Source: Pseudomonas typographi
GTDB lineage: Bacteria > Pseudomonadota > Gammaproteobacteria > Pseudomonadales > Pseudomonadaceae
DNA: 64,000 bases
NCBI RefSeq assembly: GCF_014694385.1
Contig: NZ_JAAOCA010000029.1
Span: 1-64,000 of the forward strand
Direction: 5' to 3'
Shown here: one piece after another, positions 8,724 to 17,251 of the stretch
How positions within the stretch are numbered: the stretch's first letter is position 1
Layout: every line of letters starts with the position of its first letter
Made by a program: the position numbers and the translations under genes
The notes under the pieces: model-generated
Told to the model about the DNA's origin: nothing
The model's input: only the letters and a program-made list of their open reading frames with translations
The model's database searches: none

Positions 8724-9321
8724 GGGCAACTCCTTGTCAGCGGTGAAGTGCCATCATGGCGTAATCGCTACGCTGTTGCTACTGGCCGCTGCCGCGTTCG
8801 GCCAGGTGCCCGGCGAGGCGCGCGATGCCGCGCAGTGGCGTACCTGGCAGAGCGGCCATGACACGCGTGCGTTCGAGCAGTACCTGCGGGCGCAAGGTGC
8901 AGGCGACGTGGCACCGCTGTATCAGCTGTTGCGCAGTGCCAGTGACTGGCAGCGCTGCGGTGCCGAGCCTTTCGCCGTACCCCCCGAGGCGCTTTGGCCG
9001 GCGGTTAAACGCACGCTGATGCTACTCAAGGCGCTGCAGGCCGCCGAGGTGGTCGGCCACTTCGAGGTGGTTTCGGCGTACCGCGATGCGCGCCTTAACC
9101 ACTGCGCCGGCGGTTCGGCGCACAGCGCCCACACCCGAGCGTACGCGGTAGACCTGTGGCTGGAGCAACCCGCGCCGGGGCTATGCGATTTCTGGAAGGC
9201 CCGCGGCCAGCCATGGCAGATGGGCCTGTCGCGTTACCCCTCTGGGCGTATCCATATCGACACCGCCGGCTACCGCACTTGGGGCGAGGACTACAGCCGG
9301 GCCAGTGCCTGGTGCCGTTAA
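8722..9321 (+). CDS. M15-type D-Ala-D-Ala carboxypeptidase-like exported protein
   Basis: About 199 residues with an N-terminal hydrophobic segment (VIATLLLLAAAAFG) acting as signal peptide. The C-terminal half carries an M15-like zinc site: SAYRDARLN, then HSAHTRAYAVDL (His and Asp ligands), and the distal His in GRIHID. These enzymes trim peptidoglycan peptides in the periplasm. Start: ATG 8722 has AGGAG at 8706-8710 (11 nt spacing, long) and overlaps the divergent start. A GTG at 8743 would remove the overlap but has no ribosome-binding site. The fold is well supported; the precise substrate is not. Confidence 0.78.
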   Translation: MGNSLSAVKCHHGVIATLLLLAAAAFGQVPGEARDAAQWRTWQSGHDTRAFEQYLRAQGAGDVAPLYQLLRSASDWQRCGAEPFAVPPEALWPAVKRTLMLLKALQAAEVVGHFEVVSAYRDARLNHCAGGSAHSAHTRAYAVDLWLEQPAPGLCDFWKARGQPWQMGLSRYPSGRIHIDTAGYRTWGEDYSRASAWCR

Positions 9322-9333
9322 TAGCGCTTGTAA

Positions 9334-10275
9334 TCAAAACCCGGGTACCGGCGTCAAGACGGGGCGCCCGGAGAAGTAGGCCAGCAGGTTCTTGGCGACC
9401 ATCTCCACGGTCGCCTGCACGGCTTCTGGCGACAAACCCGCCACATGGGGGGTCAGCACCACGTTGTCGAGCACCTTGAGCGCGTCGGGTACGTTGGGCT
9501 CATCATCGAATACATCCAAGGCGGCGCCGGCGATACGCCGTTGTTGCAGCGCGGCGATCAAGGCCGCGGAATCGACCACGCTGCCCCGGGCGATATTGAC
9601 GATGAAACCCTGTTTGCCCAGTGCGCTGATAACGCCTTCGCCGACCAATTGCTGGGTATCGGCGCCGCCGGGCGTGGCGATGACCAGGTAGTCGCTGTCA
9701 GCGGCCAGTTCCTCGGCGGTGGCGTGGTAGCGATATTCCACATCCGGCCGCGGCCGGCGGTTGTGGTAGCTCACCGCCATGCCGAAGCCCAGCCCGGCGC
9801 GTTTGGCGATGGCCATGCCCACGGCGCCCAGGCCGAGCACACCCAGGCGCTTGCCGGCAAGCGAGGGGCGCATCACCTTGCTCCATTCGCCGCGCCGTAC
9901 CGACGCATCGGCACGCGGAATGTCGCGGACCACGGCCAACAGCAGGGCCATCGCATGGTCGGCTACGGCCGAGGCATTGACACCGGCGCCATTGGTGACC
10001 ACGATGCCGCGTTTGCGGGCGGCTTGCAGGTCGACGTGCTCGTAGCCGGCGCCGATCACCGTGATGATCTCAAGCCGCGGTAGCGCGTCGATTTCGTCGG
10101 CGCGCAGGCCCAGGGGGCCCCTCGTGAGCACCGCGCTGATATCCTTGCCATAAGTTTGGATGGCTTCTGCTCGGGCAGCCGGCGTTGTCGCCAGGATCAA
10201 CTCGAAGCCGGCGTTCTCGAGAACCGGCAGGTAATCGCCGATGGTCTCCACCAGCACCAGTACCGTTGCGCTCAT
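9334..10275 (-). CDS. D-2-hydroxyacid dehydrogenase (NAD(P)-dependent)
   Basis: A 313-residue member of the D-isomer-specific 2-hydroxyacid dehydrogenases, nearest in look to hydroxypyruvate/glyoxylate or 2-ketogluconate reductases. The Rossmann motif GLGAVG lies near residue 150. The catalytic triad is present: Arg in NIARGSVVD, Glu in DVFDDEP and His in TPHVAG. Start chosen at ATG 10275 because of a near-perfect AGGAGG 8 nt upstream. It probably reduces 2-oxoacids such as hydroxypyruvate; the exact substrate cannot be read from sequence. Monocistronic, converging on the M15-like gene. Confidence 0.9.
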   Translation of the reverse strand: MSATVLVLVETIGDYLPVLENAGFELILATTPAARAEAIQTYGKDISAVLTRGPLGLRADEIDALPRLEIITVIGAGYEHVDLQAARKRGIVVTNGAGVNASAVADHAMALLLAVVRDIPRADASVRRGEWSKVMRPSLAGKRLGVLGLGAVGMAIAKRAGLGFGMAVSYHNRRPRPDVEYRYHATAEELAADSDYLVIATPGGADTQQLVGEGVISALGKQGFIVNIARGSVVDSAALIAALQQRRIAGAALDVFDDEPNVPDALKVLDNVVLTPHVAGLSPEAVQATVEMVAKNLLAYFSGRPVLTPVPGF

Positions 10276-10420
10276 GGGGCCGCCTCCTAAATAAACACAC
10301 AATGTGGCTGCCCTAAATACCGCCTCGGCACGCGGTGTGCAAGCTAAACACTGTTGAATTCATTTGCCGCGCCGAAGGTCACAGCCTTTTGTTGCGCCGT
10401 TTTTTTTCCAAGGATCGCTC

Positions 10421-11119
10421 ATGACATGGTTGACCGACGCAGGTGCTTGGACCGCCCTGTTGCAAATTCTCGCTATCGACATCCTGCTGGGCGGTGACAA
10501 CGCCGTGGTGATTGCCATGGCGTGCCGGCGGTTGCCCGTGGCCAAGCGCCAAAAGGCGATCTGGGGTGGCATGGTCGGTGCCATCGCGCTACGCGTGTTG
10601 TTGTTGTTCTTCGCCATGCAATTGCTGGCGCTGCCGTGGCTGAAGCTGGGCGGGGCGCTGTTGCTGCTGTGGGTGGGGACCAAGCTGATCGGCGACCAGG
10701 ATAGCGCTGAAAGCGAAATCGATGGAGGGGTGAAGCTGATCACCGCGATTCGCACGATCATCGTGGCCGATGCGGTGATGTCGCTGGATAACGTGGTAGC
10801 CGTCGCCGCCGCCGGGCAGGGCAACCTGTACTTGGTGTCGGCCGGCGTGCTGATCAGTATTCCAGTCATCGTACTTGGCAGCCGTGTGGTGCTGGCGCTG
10901 ATGGATCGCTTTCCCGCGGTGGTGGTGTTTGGCGGTGCGTTGATCGGCTGGATCGCCGGCGGCATGGCCATCGCCGACCCTGCGCTGCAACGCTGGCTGC
11001 CGCCGGCGCAACCTTGGCAGCATTACCTGGCCAGCGCAGCGGGGGCAGCGCTGGTGGTGCTGCTGGGCCTGGCGATGGCGCGTTACCGCGCCCGCCAACT
11101 CAGAAGCGCAGCGCGTTAG
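10421..11119 (+). CDS. TerC-family integral membrane protein
   Basis: A 232-residue protein with about seven membrane helices. It has the paired acidic motifs of the TerC/Alx (YjbE) family: LLGGDNAVVIAMA in the first helix and SLDNVVAVAAA in the fourth. The family is linked to metal-ion (often Mn2+) efflux or resistance. ATG 10421 has AAGGA 6 nt upstream. The 118-bp leader was inspected for a yybP-ykoY manganese riboswitch and none was convincing. The last 20 nt overlap the 3' end of the convergent phosphoesterase gene. Confidence 0.87.
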   Translation: MTWLTDAGAWTALLQILAIDILLGGDNAVVIAMACRRLPVAKRQKAIWGGMVGAIALRVLLLFFAMQLLALPWLKLGGALLLLWVGTKLIGDQDSAESEIDGGVKLITAIRTIIVADAVMSLDNVVAVAAAGQGNLYLVSAGVLISIPVIVLGSRVVLALMDRFPAVVVFGGALIGWIAGGMAIADPALQRWLPPAQPWQHYLASAAGAALVVLLGLAMARYRARQLRSAAR

Positions 11120-12800
11120 TCAGGTCGCCCATCGGCGGTTGCCCACGGGCGATCATCGCTTGGTCGCGTGCCTTCAGGCCGTCGAGCGTTTCCAGGCCAA
11201 ACACCCGGGTGATCAAGCGCAGGATCGACGCGGTGTCGTACACGGTATGGTCCACCGTGCCATGGCGCGCGAAGGGTGATACCACCAACGCCGGAATACG
11301 CGAGCCAGGGCCCCAGCGGTCGCCCTTCGGCGGCGCCACGTGGTCCCACCAGCCGCCGTTTTCATCTACCGTGACCACCACCACCATGTTCTTCCACTGT
11401 GGGCTTTGCTGCAGGGTCTTGACGATGCGTGCAATGTGCCGGTCACCCGAGGCTACATCCGCATAGCCGGCGTGCATGTTGAGGTTGCCTTGGGGCTTGT
11501 AGAAGGTCACTGGCGGCAGCGTCCCGGCCACAGCGTCGGCAAGGAATGTATTGGTGGCCGGGTCATCGCCCAGCCCGCCATCACGCAAGCGCCGGCGGCG
11601 CTCGGTGGGGTTTTGCGGGCCTTGTCGTTCGAAGTAGTTGAACGGCTGGTGGTGGTATTGGAAGTTCGGGATTTTCGGGATGCCGGTGGAGTCCTTGAAC
11701 TGCTCGATGGTTGCCTGCCAAGCGCCGGCGTACCACGCCCAATCGATATTCTTTTTCGTTAACTTGTCGCCGATGTGCTCGTGGTTTTGCGGCACTAGTA
11801 CGTTAGGCAAGTTGGGCTGGGAATAGCCCGGGTTGGCGGGGTCGCGTAGCCAGGTCGGCCAATAGGGCGGGGCCATGGTGTTAACGGCGAAACCATCTGG
11901 GGTGAGGGCGCTGGGGCCAAATTGTGGCGGCCCCTGCATGGCGCTGGCCGGGCTTTTATCCAAGGGCCGCAGGCGCGGGTCGGCCGGGTCGTCGCTCATC
12001 AACGTGGCGATCAGGTCCTTGGCCACCGAATGCGGGGCATTCGGGTAACGTGGCGCCGTTGCGCTGATCAAGTACTGGTGGTTGAGGAACGAGCCGCCGA
12101 AGGCGCCCTGGAAAAAGTTATCGCACAGCACGAAGTCCTGGGCGATGGCCCACAGGTGCATCGCGTACTGGCTATGGCCGTAGTAGCCCATGGGCAGGCC
12201 GCCGGCATCGGCCCAGGCGACGAACATGTCGTTCTTGCCACCATTGATCTGCATTTGGTTCTGGTAGAACACGTGCCAAAGGTCACGGGTCACTACCCCA
12301 AAGGGAAGGTCTTCGCCATTCGGCCCTTTGAGCGCGAACGGGGCGTTGGGCAGGTTTTGCTGGTATTGCGTGCCGGTGGGGTAGGTCACGCCTTCCACCG
12401 TTTGCGGGCCCAATTGGCAGGTGCCGCCCCATACCGGGGGCAAGCCTGCAAGCGGGCTGCCGTCACGGTCGCGTTGCTGGTAGTCGTTGCTCGCCAGGCC
12501 GGCCAGCGGGCTCTCGGTGCCAGGGAAGTTGGCGAATACGTTGTTGAAGCTGCGGTTCTCGGCGTAAATCACCACCACGGTCTTGACGTTGTCTTGCAGG
12601 GCTTCGTCCAGTTGTGCCGGGCTGAGTGTGCGCTGCGGTGCTTGGCTTTCGGGCGGCGTCGGTGCGTCGCTGGCGCCGCAGGCGGCCAACGTAGCGCCGG
12701 CACCCATCACCGCCATACCGCCGAGAAACCGGCGGCGGCTGTTACAGGGCGGTTGCGGCAGAGGGTTGGGTTGCGTTTCATCGTCTGGCGAGCGGCTCAT
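11100..12800 (-). CDS. Tat-exported phosphoesterase (AcpA / phospholipase C family)
   Basis: A 566-residue protein of the phosphoesterase (PF04185-type) family, which includes acid phosphatase AcpA and phospholipases C. The N-terminus carries a twin-arginine signal (SRRRFLGG followed by an Ala/Gly-rich hydrophobic stretch), and LAACG could be a lipobox, so a Tat lipoprotein is possible. Family motifs are IYAENRSFNNVF early (metal-binding Glu-Asn) and DENGGWWDHVAPP late. It would hydrolyse phosphomonoesters or phospholipids in the periplasm or outside. GGAG lies 6 nt before ATG 12800. The 3' end overlaps the TerC-family gene by 20 nt. Confidence 0.87.
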   Translation of the reverse strand: MSRSPDDETQPNPLPQPPCNSRRRFLGGMAVMGAGATLAACGASDAPTPPESQAPQRTLSPAQLDEALQDNVKTVVVIYAENRSFNNVFANFPGTESPLAGLASNDYQQRDRDGSPLAGLPPVWGGTCQLGPQTVEGVTYPTGTQYQQNLPNAPFALKGPNGEDLPFGVVTRDLWHVFYQNQMQINGGKNDMFVAWADAGGLPMGYYGHSQYAMHLWAIAQDFVLCDNFFQGAFGGSFLNHQYLISATAPRYPNAPHSVAKDLIATLMSDDPADPRLRPLDKSPASAMQGPPQFGPSALTPDGFAVNTMAPPYWPTWLRDPANPGYSQPNLPNVLVPQNHEHIGDKLTKKNIDWAWYAGAWQATIEQFKDSTGIPKIPNFQYHHQPFNYFERQGPQNPTERRRRLRDGGLGDDPATNTFLADAVAGTLPPVTFYKPQGNLNMHAGYADVASGDRHIARIVKTLQQSPQWKNMVVVVTVDENGGWWDHVAPPKGDRWGPGSRIPALVVSPFARHGTVDHTVYDTASILRLITRVFGLETLDGLKARDQAMIARGQPPMGDLTNALRF

Positions 12801-13033
12801 GGAGGCTCCGGGCGCGGTGGTTGAGGGTTGCGCGCGACGCTAGCACCGCCATATGACGAAATCATGATCACACTGTTTCGGAATTTCGCAAAAGAAGGGG
12901 CGTGTAGATGTTGCCGATGGGCAAGGCGCCAGGGCATGCCATTGCAGGGCGATGGCGAGCAGGGGCCGCATAGCTGGAACTGGCAGCAAAAGGGTACCGC
13001 CAGCCTTGTGCAGCCAACTTCTGAGGCATCCCA

Positions 13034-14482
13034 CTAGCCCGGTGGGCGCTTGTCGACCGTCAATGGCGCATCGCTGTCCAACAAGGCTTTGGCTTGCGCT
13101 TCGTTGTTCACCGCAGGCGGTGAGCCGCGTAACGGTTTGCCCGCGGTTTCGCGCACCGTCAACATGGTCAGGATGCCCACCAGCGCGGCGCCCATCAGGT
13201 AGTAGGCAGGAATCATCGGGTTGCCCGTTCTCTCTACCAGCCAGGCGGTTACCAGGGGGGTGGTGCCGCCAAACAGCGACACCGACACATTGAACGCGAT
13301 CGACAACGCGCTGTAGCGCACCGGTGTGTAGAACAGTGCCGGTAGCGTAGAGGGCATCGAACTGGTGAAGCACACCAAGGCAATGCCCAGCAGCATCAGG
13401 CCCAGGAAGATCAAACCGTCGTGGCCGCTGCCCACCAGCTTCAGGCAAGGAATGGCCAGTATCAGCAAGGCCACGCAGGCGCCGATGATCATGGGTTTGC
13501 GGCCCAGCCGATCGCTGAAATACCCGCCCAGTACGTTCAAGGGCATCATCACCAGCATCACGATCAATATCAGCAACAGCCCTTTGGTTTCGGCATAGCC
13601 CAAGGTCACCGATAAGTAGCTGGGCATGTAGGTGAGCAGCATGTAGTCCGTCACGTTGAACACCAGCACCAGCCCCACGCATTTGAGCAGCGCACGGCGG
13701 TGCAGGGTGAACAGTTCGCGCAGGGTATGGCCGGGGGAATCGCCCTTTTGCGCCGCTTGCGCTTGGTTGTGTGCTTGGAAGGCTGGCGTTTCCTCGAGTT
13801 TCAGGCGCATATAAAGGCCAAACAGGCCCAGCGGCCCGGCGATGAAAAACGGCACGCGCCACCCCCAATCGAGCAGTTGCTGCGCACTGAGCAGGGCCGT
13901 CAACAGCGTCACCGTGCCGGCACCGGCGATGTAGCCGCCCAAGGTGCCGAACTCCAGCCAGCTGCCCATCTGCCCGCGGTTGCGGTCGGTGGCATACTCG
14001 GCGATGAAGGTAGCGGCACCGCCGTACTCACCACCCGTGGAGAACCCTTGCACCACACGCGCCAGCAACAGCAGCGCGGGTGCCCAGATACCGATGCTGG
14101 CGTAACTGGGAATCAAGCCGATGCTGAATGTACCAAGGGCCATCAGGATCATGGTCAGGGCCAGGATCTTCTGCCGGCCGAAGGTGTCACCCAATGGCCC
14201 GAACACCAGCCCGCCCAGCGGCCGGACCAGAAACGCCACGGTAAAGGTCGCGAAGGTCGCGATCAGTTGCGCCGCCGCGTTGCCTTCGGGGAAGAATACT
14301 TTGCCTAGAGTGACCGCAATGTAGCCATATACACCGAAGTCGAACCACTCCATGGCATTGCCCAGGGCCGCCGCGCCCACGGCGCGCTTGAGCAGCGCAT
14401 TGTCGATGATGGTGAGGTCGCTGGGCTGCACCTCGTGGCGGCGTTTGAACCAGCCGAAGTGGGGGTGATGGGGCTTGGCCAT
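13034..14482 (-). CDS. MFS transporter, ProP-like metabolite:H+ symporter
   Basis: A 482-residue, 12-helix transporter of the metabolite:H+ symporter branch of the major facilitator superfamily, the group of the proline/betaine transporter ProP. NAMEWFDFGVYGY in helix 1, the GPLGDTFGRQK loop 2-3 motif and GFSTGGEYGGAA are typical. Candidate substrates are proline, glycine betaine or small organic acids. It lacks the long C-terminal coiled coil of E. coli ProP, so osmosensing is uncertain. ATG 14482 has AAGGAG at normal distance; the open frame extends six codons further without support. Confidence 0.87.
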   Translation of the reverse strand: MAKPHHPHFGWFKRRHEVQPSDLTIIDNALLKRAVGAAALGNAMEWFDFGVYGYIAVTLGKVFFPEGNAAAQLIATFATFTVAFLVRPLGGLVFGPLGDTFGRQKILALTMILMALGTFSIGLIPSYASIGIWAPALLLLARVVQGFSTGGEYGGAATFIAEYATDRNRGQMGSWLEFGTLGGYIAGAGTVTLLTALLSAQQLLDWGWRVPFFIAGPLGLFGLYMRLKLEETPAFQAHNQAQAAQKGDSPGHTLRELFTLHRRALLKCVGLVLVFNVTDYMLLTYMPSYLSVTLGYAETKGLLLILIVMLVMMPLNVLGGYFSDRLGRKPMIIGACVALLILAIPCLKLVGSGHDGLIFLGLMLLGIALVCFTSSMPSTLPALFYTPVRYSALSIAFNVSVSLFGGTTPLVTAWLVERTGNPMIPAYYLMGAALVGILTMLTVRETAGKPLRGSPPAVNNEAQAKALLDSDAPLTVDKRPPG

Positions 14483-14587
14483 GGTGCGCTCTCCTTGCAA
14501 TCAGCCCTTAGGCCCCGGTGGCGCATTGCACCTGCGATGGGCGGGTCGCAGGGGGCTCGGTGGGGTAAAAAACCTGCGCCAAAGGGT

Positions 14588-14893
14588 CTACAAACTGGAG
14601 CGCAGCTTGATCGGTTCGCGCGCTGCGCCCGTGTGGGTGTCATCTTGCCCGACCATCTCATCGTGCGCCGCGCGCTGCACGAGGAAGAACGGCACCTCAG
14701 GTACATCGAACAGCACTTTACGGGCCTCTTCTACCGAAGCCACATGCAAGGGTTGCCGCTGCGCGTTGAGCACAGGCTCCAATTGGCTGCCCAACTGAGC
14801 GTGCAGCACGTAAGAGCCGCCCTCGACCGATGTCAGTTCCAGGGCGGCCACTTCGCCTGCCTTGATACGCGCTGCCAGTGCTTTCAGGTCCAT
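14588..14893 (-). CDS. DUF6482-like small conserved protein
   Basis: A 101-residue soluble protein that resembles the small Pseudomonas family DUF6482 (MDLKALAARIKAGEVAALELTSVEGGSYVLHA start). No catalytic motif is visible and its role is unknown. GGAGAT lies 8 nt before ATG 14893. It sits upstream of the ProP-like gene on the same strand with a ~105-bp gap, so co-transcription is possible but not shown. Confidence 0.72.
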   Translation of the reverse strand: MDLKALAARIKAGEVAALELTSVEGGSYVLHAQLGSQLEPVLNAQRQPLHVASVEEARKVLFDVPEVPFFLVQRAAHDEMVGQDDTHTGAAREPIKLRSSL

Positions 14894-15204
14894 TGCCTAT
14901 CTCCGCTGCGGGCACCCGCTGGGCCGCGCTCTACTCAGTGTGAAACCGCGGGCCGGGGCAAGTTCATCCCACTGCGTATCAGCCCTGGGCGCAATTGAGC
15001 TTTGCCATTCAAGCCGCCACGAAGGTTGCAGAACACCGTATGGCATTGCCGGTGATCCTGCATTCTGCACGGAAGGCCGCGCGGCAAATTTTTTTAACCC
15101 CTTGTTTTAAAAGCCAATCAATAAAAGCCTGCGCTTGGCACGGGCGCTGCACTTCAGCCAGGGAGTAAGGATTCAACGCTCATAATTAAAAAGGACTCAC
15201 AATA
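14894..15204. other. 311-bp intergenic region, divergent promoters
   Basis: No credible gene. It separates the DUF6482-like gene (-) from the membrane-protein gene (+) and must hold both promoters. The right part is A+T-rich (TTTTTTTAACCCC and following) and contains the candidate sigma-54 site at 15136-15151. Confidence 0.6.
15136..15151 (+). promoter_or_regulatory. Candidate sigma-54 (RpoN) -24/-12 promoter
   Basis: TGGCAC-N5-CTGCA matches the RpoN consensus TGGCAC-N5-TTGCA with one mismatch. GG and GC have the required 10-nt spacing. It would place the start about 40 nt upstream of ATG 15205. Seen in the sequence; activity is inferred, and no enhancer-binding site was identified. Confidence 0.5.
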
Positions 15205-16164
15205 ATGACTACACCAACTGAATATTCAACTGCCACGGCACATAGCCAGAACCGCTCGGGCGTGTCCTGGGCGGCTGTCTTCGCCGGCGCCGCGGGCGCA
15301 GCCGCGTTATCCCTTATCCTGGTGCTGCTGGGGGCTGGGCTCGGTTTTGCGGCGTCCTCGCCGTGGGCCGGCGAAGGTGCCAGTGCCAAGGCGCTAGGTG
15401 TCTCCACCATCGTTTGGCTACTCGTGACACAAATACTTGCCTCCGGGCTGGGCGGCTATTTGGCGGGGCGCTTGCGGGTCAAGTGGGCCAGCTTGCATGG
15501 CGATGAGGTGTATTTCCGCGACACCGCCCACGGGTTTCTTTCCTGGGCAGTGGCCACGCTCGTGGCGGCCGTACTGATAGTCAGTTCAGCTGGCCATTTG
15601 GCCAGCGCGGGCGCCAGCGCAGGGGCTAGTGCGGTTTCGGGCGCCGCCACCATGGCCGCTGGGGCGGCCGGCGGTGCTGCCGCCAGTGGCCAAGGCAGCG
15701 ATAGCAATGGCTACTTTGTAGACACGTTGCTTCGCGGGAACAACCCCGGCGCCAGTAGCGAGCAATCGACCGGTGCAACGGTTGGGCGTATTTTCGCCAA
15801 GGCCCTGGCGGGTAACGACGGCCAACTCACCGGTGATGATCGCGCCTACCTGGCGCAGTTGGTCGCGCAACGCGCGCAGTTAAGCCAAGCCCAAGCCGAA
15901 CAGCGGGTAGACCAGGTATACGGGCAAGCCCGCCAAGCTGCCAATGATGCCAAAACCGCCGCCAAGCAAGCGGCCGATACCGCTGCCAAGGTGGCCGCAT
16001 GGACCTCGATCTGGACCTTCATCGCGCTGCTGTGCGGGGCGTTCATCGCCAGCGCCGCGGCATTGTTCGGCGGCCGCCTGCGTGACCGCGCGCAATGGTT
16101 GGAGGGCACAAGCGAACGTGACGCGCACCTGCACGCACATGCCACCACGGCGCAAGTTCGATAA
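15205..16164 (+). CDS. Membrane protein of unknown function, Ala/Gly-rich
   Basis: A 319-residue protein not assigned to a named family. Three membrane segments are visible in the first ~135 residues (near 22-50, 68-90 and 110-130). A long Ala/Gly/Ser-rich stretch follows, with a GASAGASAVSGAATMAAGAAGG run, then a Gln/Ala-rich amphipathic helix (about 215-265) and a last membrane helix near 268-295. The arrangement suggests inner-membrane anchors around a helical domain. AAGGA lies 9 nt before ATG 15205. A 24-residue membrane peptide follows 48 nt downstream on the same strand, and then a strong terminator, so the two probably form one transcript behind the sigma-54-like site. Confidence 0.75.
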   Translation: MTTPTEYSTATAHSQNRSGVSWAAVFAGAAGAAALSLILVLLGAGLGFAASSPWAGEGASAKALGVSTIVWLLVTQILASGLGGYLAGRLRVKWASLHGDEVYFRDTAHGFLSWAVATLVAAVLIVSSAGHLASAGASAGASAVSGAATMAAGAAGGAAASGQGSDSNGYFVDTLLRGNNPGASSEQSTGATVGRIFAKALAGNDGQLTGDDRAYLAQLVAQRAQLSQAQAEQRVDQVYGQARQAANDAKTAAKQAADTAAKVAAWTSIWTFIALLCGAFIASAAALFGGRLRDRAQWLEGTSERDAHLHAHATTAQVR

Positions 16165-16212
16165 TTCGGTAGGTCAATGACTGTACGGCAATGGCCGGCA
16201 AGGAGATAGTTT

Positions 16213-16287
16213 ATGCGTTCGCTACTGTTGTGGTTCCTGGGTATCCCTATTCCGGTTATCATTCTGATTGCCATCTTCATGCACTGA
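16213..16287 (+). CDS. 24-residue single-pass membrane peptide
   Basis: A very short open frame: MRSLLLWFLG then IPIPVIILIAIFMH. It is almost entirely one hydrophobic helix with an N-terminal Arg. Translation is supported by AAGGAG 9 nt upstream and by a strong terminator about 50 nt past the stop. Peptides of this shape recur in Pseudomonas and other gammaproteobacteria as small membrane proteins of unknown function. I infer co-expression with the membrane protein ending at 16164. Confidence 0.6.
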   Translation: MRSLLLWFLGIPIPVIILIAIFMH

Positions 16288-16340
16288 CAGAAGTAGGCTT
16301 GGCTTCGCCCTAATTAATGGGCCGGCTTCTGAACTAACAA

Positions 16341-16377
16341 TGGCGCCCGGCTAGGCTATAGCGGGCGCCATTTTTGT
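16341..16377 (+). terminator. Rho-independent terminator after the small membrane peptide
   Basis: A 9-bp G+C-rich stem, TGGCGCCCG (16341-16349) with CGGGCGCCA (16362-16370), is followed by TTTTTGTTT. It closes the 15205-16287 unit. Confidence 0.85.
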
Positions 16378-16702
16378 TTCAGCCGCGTTGTTGTGGGCGT
16401 CAGCACTTCCCACTCATTGACATGTGAACCTCTGAAATACCCCACACGTACATCAGCGACCGCAACGTGCTGATTGCCAGCGGTCTGTACAGCAGGCCCA
16501 GGTCGCCCAGCAGGTGGATCAGAATTTGGGCAGGGTCCGGCACGTCGGTACGGACCGCCGCCCCTGCTTCACAGACCGTGTGGCCACCCACCGGGGCAGA
16601 TGCTGAATCAACGGTGCGGTGGTTTGTTCTATGGCAGTCGCTGAAGGGAATCATCAATGCCCGTTACGGGGCGTATTAGCTACAAGTGGCCTAAAGCGCA
16701 GG

Positions 16703-16730
16703 CAAAAGAAAGCCCGCCGAGGAGGCGGGC
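16703..16730 (-). terminator. Rho-independent terminator of the 82-residue gene
   Basis: Stem GCCCGCC/GGCGGGC (16730-16724 with 16718-16712), read on the minus strand and followed by TTTCTTTT. It lies 61 nt past the stop of the gene at 16792-17040, which supports that gene being real. Confidence 0.75.
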
Positions 16731-16791
16731 CAAAACAATCACACATTGGAGGCACCCAGCATCGAGCACCCGGCGTGAACAGAGCGTGAAA

Positions 16792-17040
16792 TTAAGGGCA
16801 AGCTTTCGTAAAGCGCGCCATTTCCATTTCGTACTTCAAACTTTGCGCCAAATGGCTCACATCACGCTGATCACTCAAGGGCTCAAGCGCCACCCCTGGT
16901 GTACAGAACCACTCATCGGCCGACTGCGTCGCGATCAGCACGGTTGCGCTCCAGCCTTGGCACAACACGCAGTCTATGCGGTGGTTAGGCAGCGCTAGCT
17001 CAAGCTGCTGAATCAGCGCCATGCGCTTCCAACTGTGCAT
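16792..17040 (-). CDS. Small hypothetical protein (82 residues)
   Basis: Not recognised. The product begins MHSWKRMALIQQLELALPNH and contains two Cys residues near CVLCQGW and one near WFCTPGV; no membrane helix. AGGGA lies 9 nt before ATG 17040 and a strong terminator follows the stop, so expression is credible. It is probably one of the short lineage-specific Pseudomonas proteins; no function is proposed. Confidence 0.6.
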   Translation of the reverse strand: MHSWKRMALIQQLELALPNHRIDCVLCQGWSATVLIATQSADEWFCTPGVALEPLSDQRDVSHLAQSLKYEMEMARFTKACP

Positions 17041-17251
17041 ATTCGTTCCCTAAGGCCGTTCAGAAGAAGGTTCATAGACAGGCACATAGGGCAAAAAGTG
17101 CAACGACGGCGCCCAATGCCAAATGTGAACGCCCGGCAGCCTTCCCGCGCAGCCCCTGCTGCGCGGCGCCCCGGAGGCAATGGCCCAATCAATCGTTCGG
17201 TCCTTGCCAATAAGGCGTACGATCAGGTTCGTCCACCAGAACCCGATTACC

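Larger units (their letters stand above)
16288..16791. other. 504-bp stretch without a supported gene
   Basis: It contains the terminators at 16341-16377 (+) and 16703-16730 (-). Minus-strand open frames exist (up to 85 codons, 16400-16657), but with no convincing ribosome-binding site or recognisable product, so none is called. Confidence 0.5.

Noticed and set aside
10303..10420. Manganese (yybP-ykoY) riboswitch upstream of the TerC-family gene
   Set aside because: The leader is short and the conserved loop motifs of that riboswitch were not found by eye.
16400..16657. Minus-strand open frame of 85 codons
   Set aside because: No good ribosome-binding site, no recognised product, and it lies between two terminators; left uncalled.
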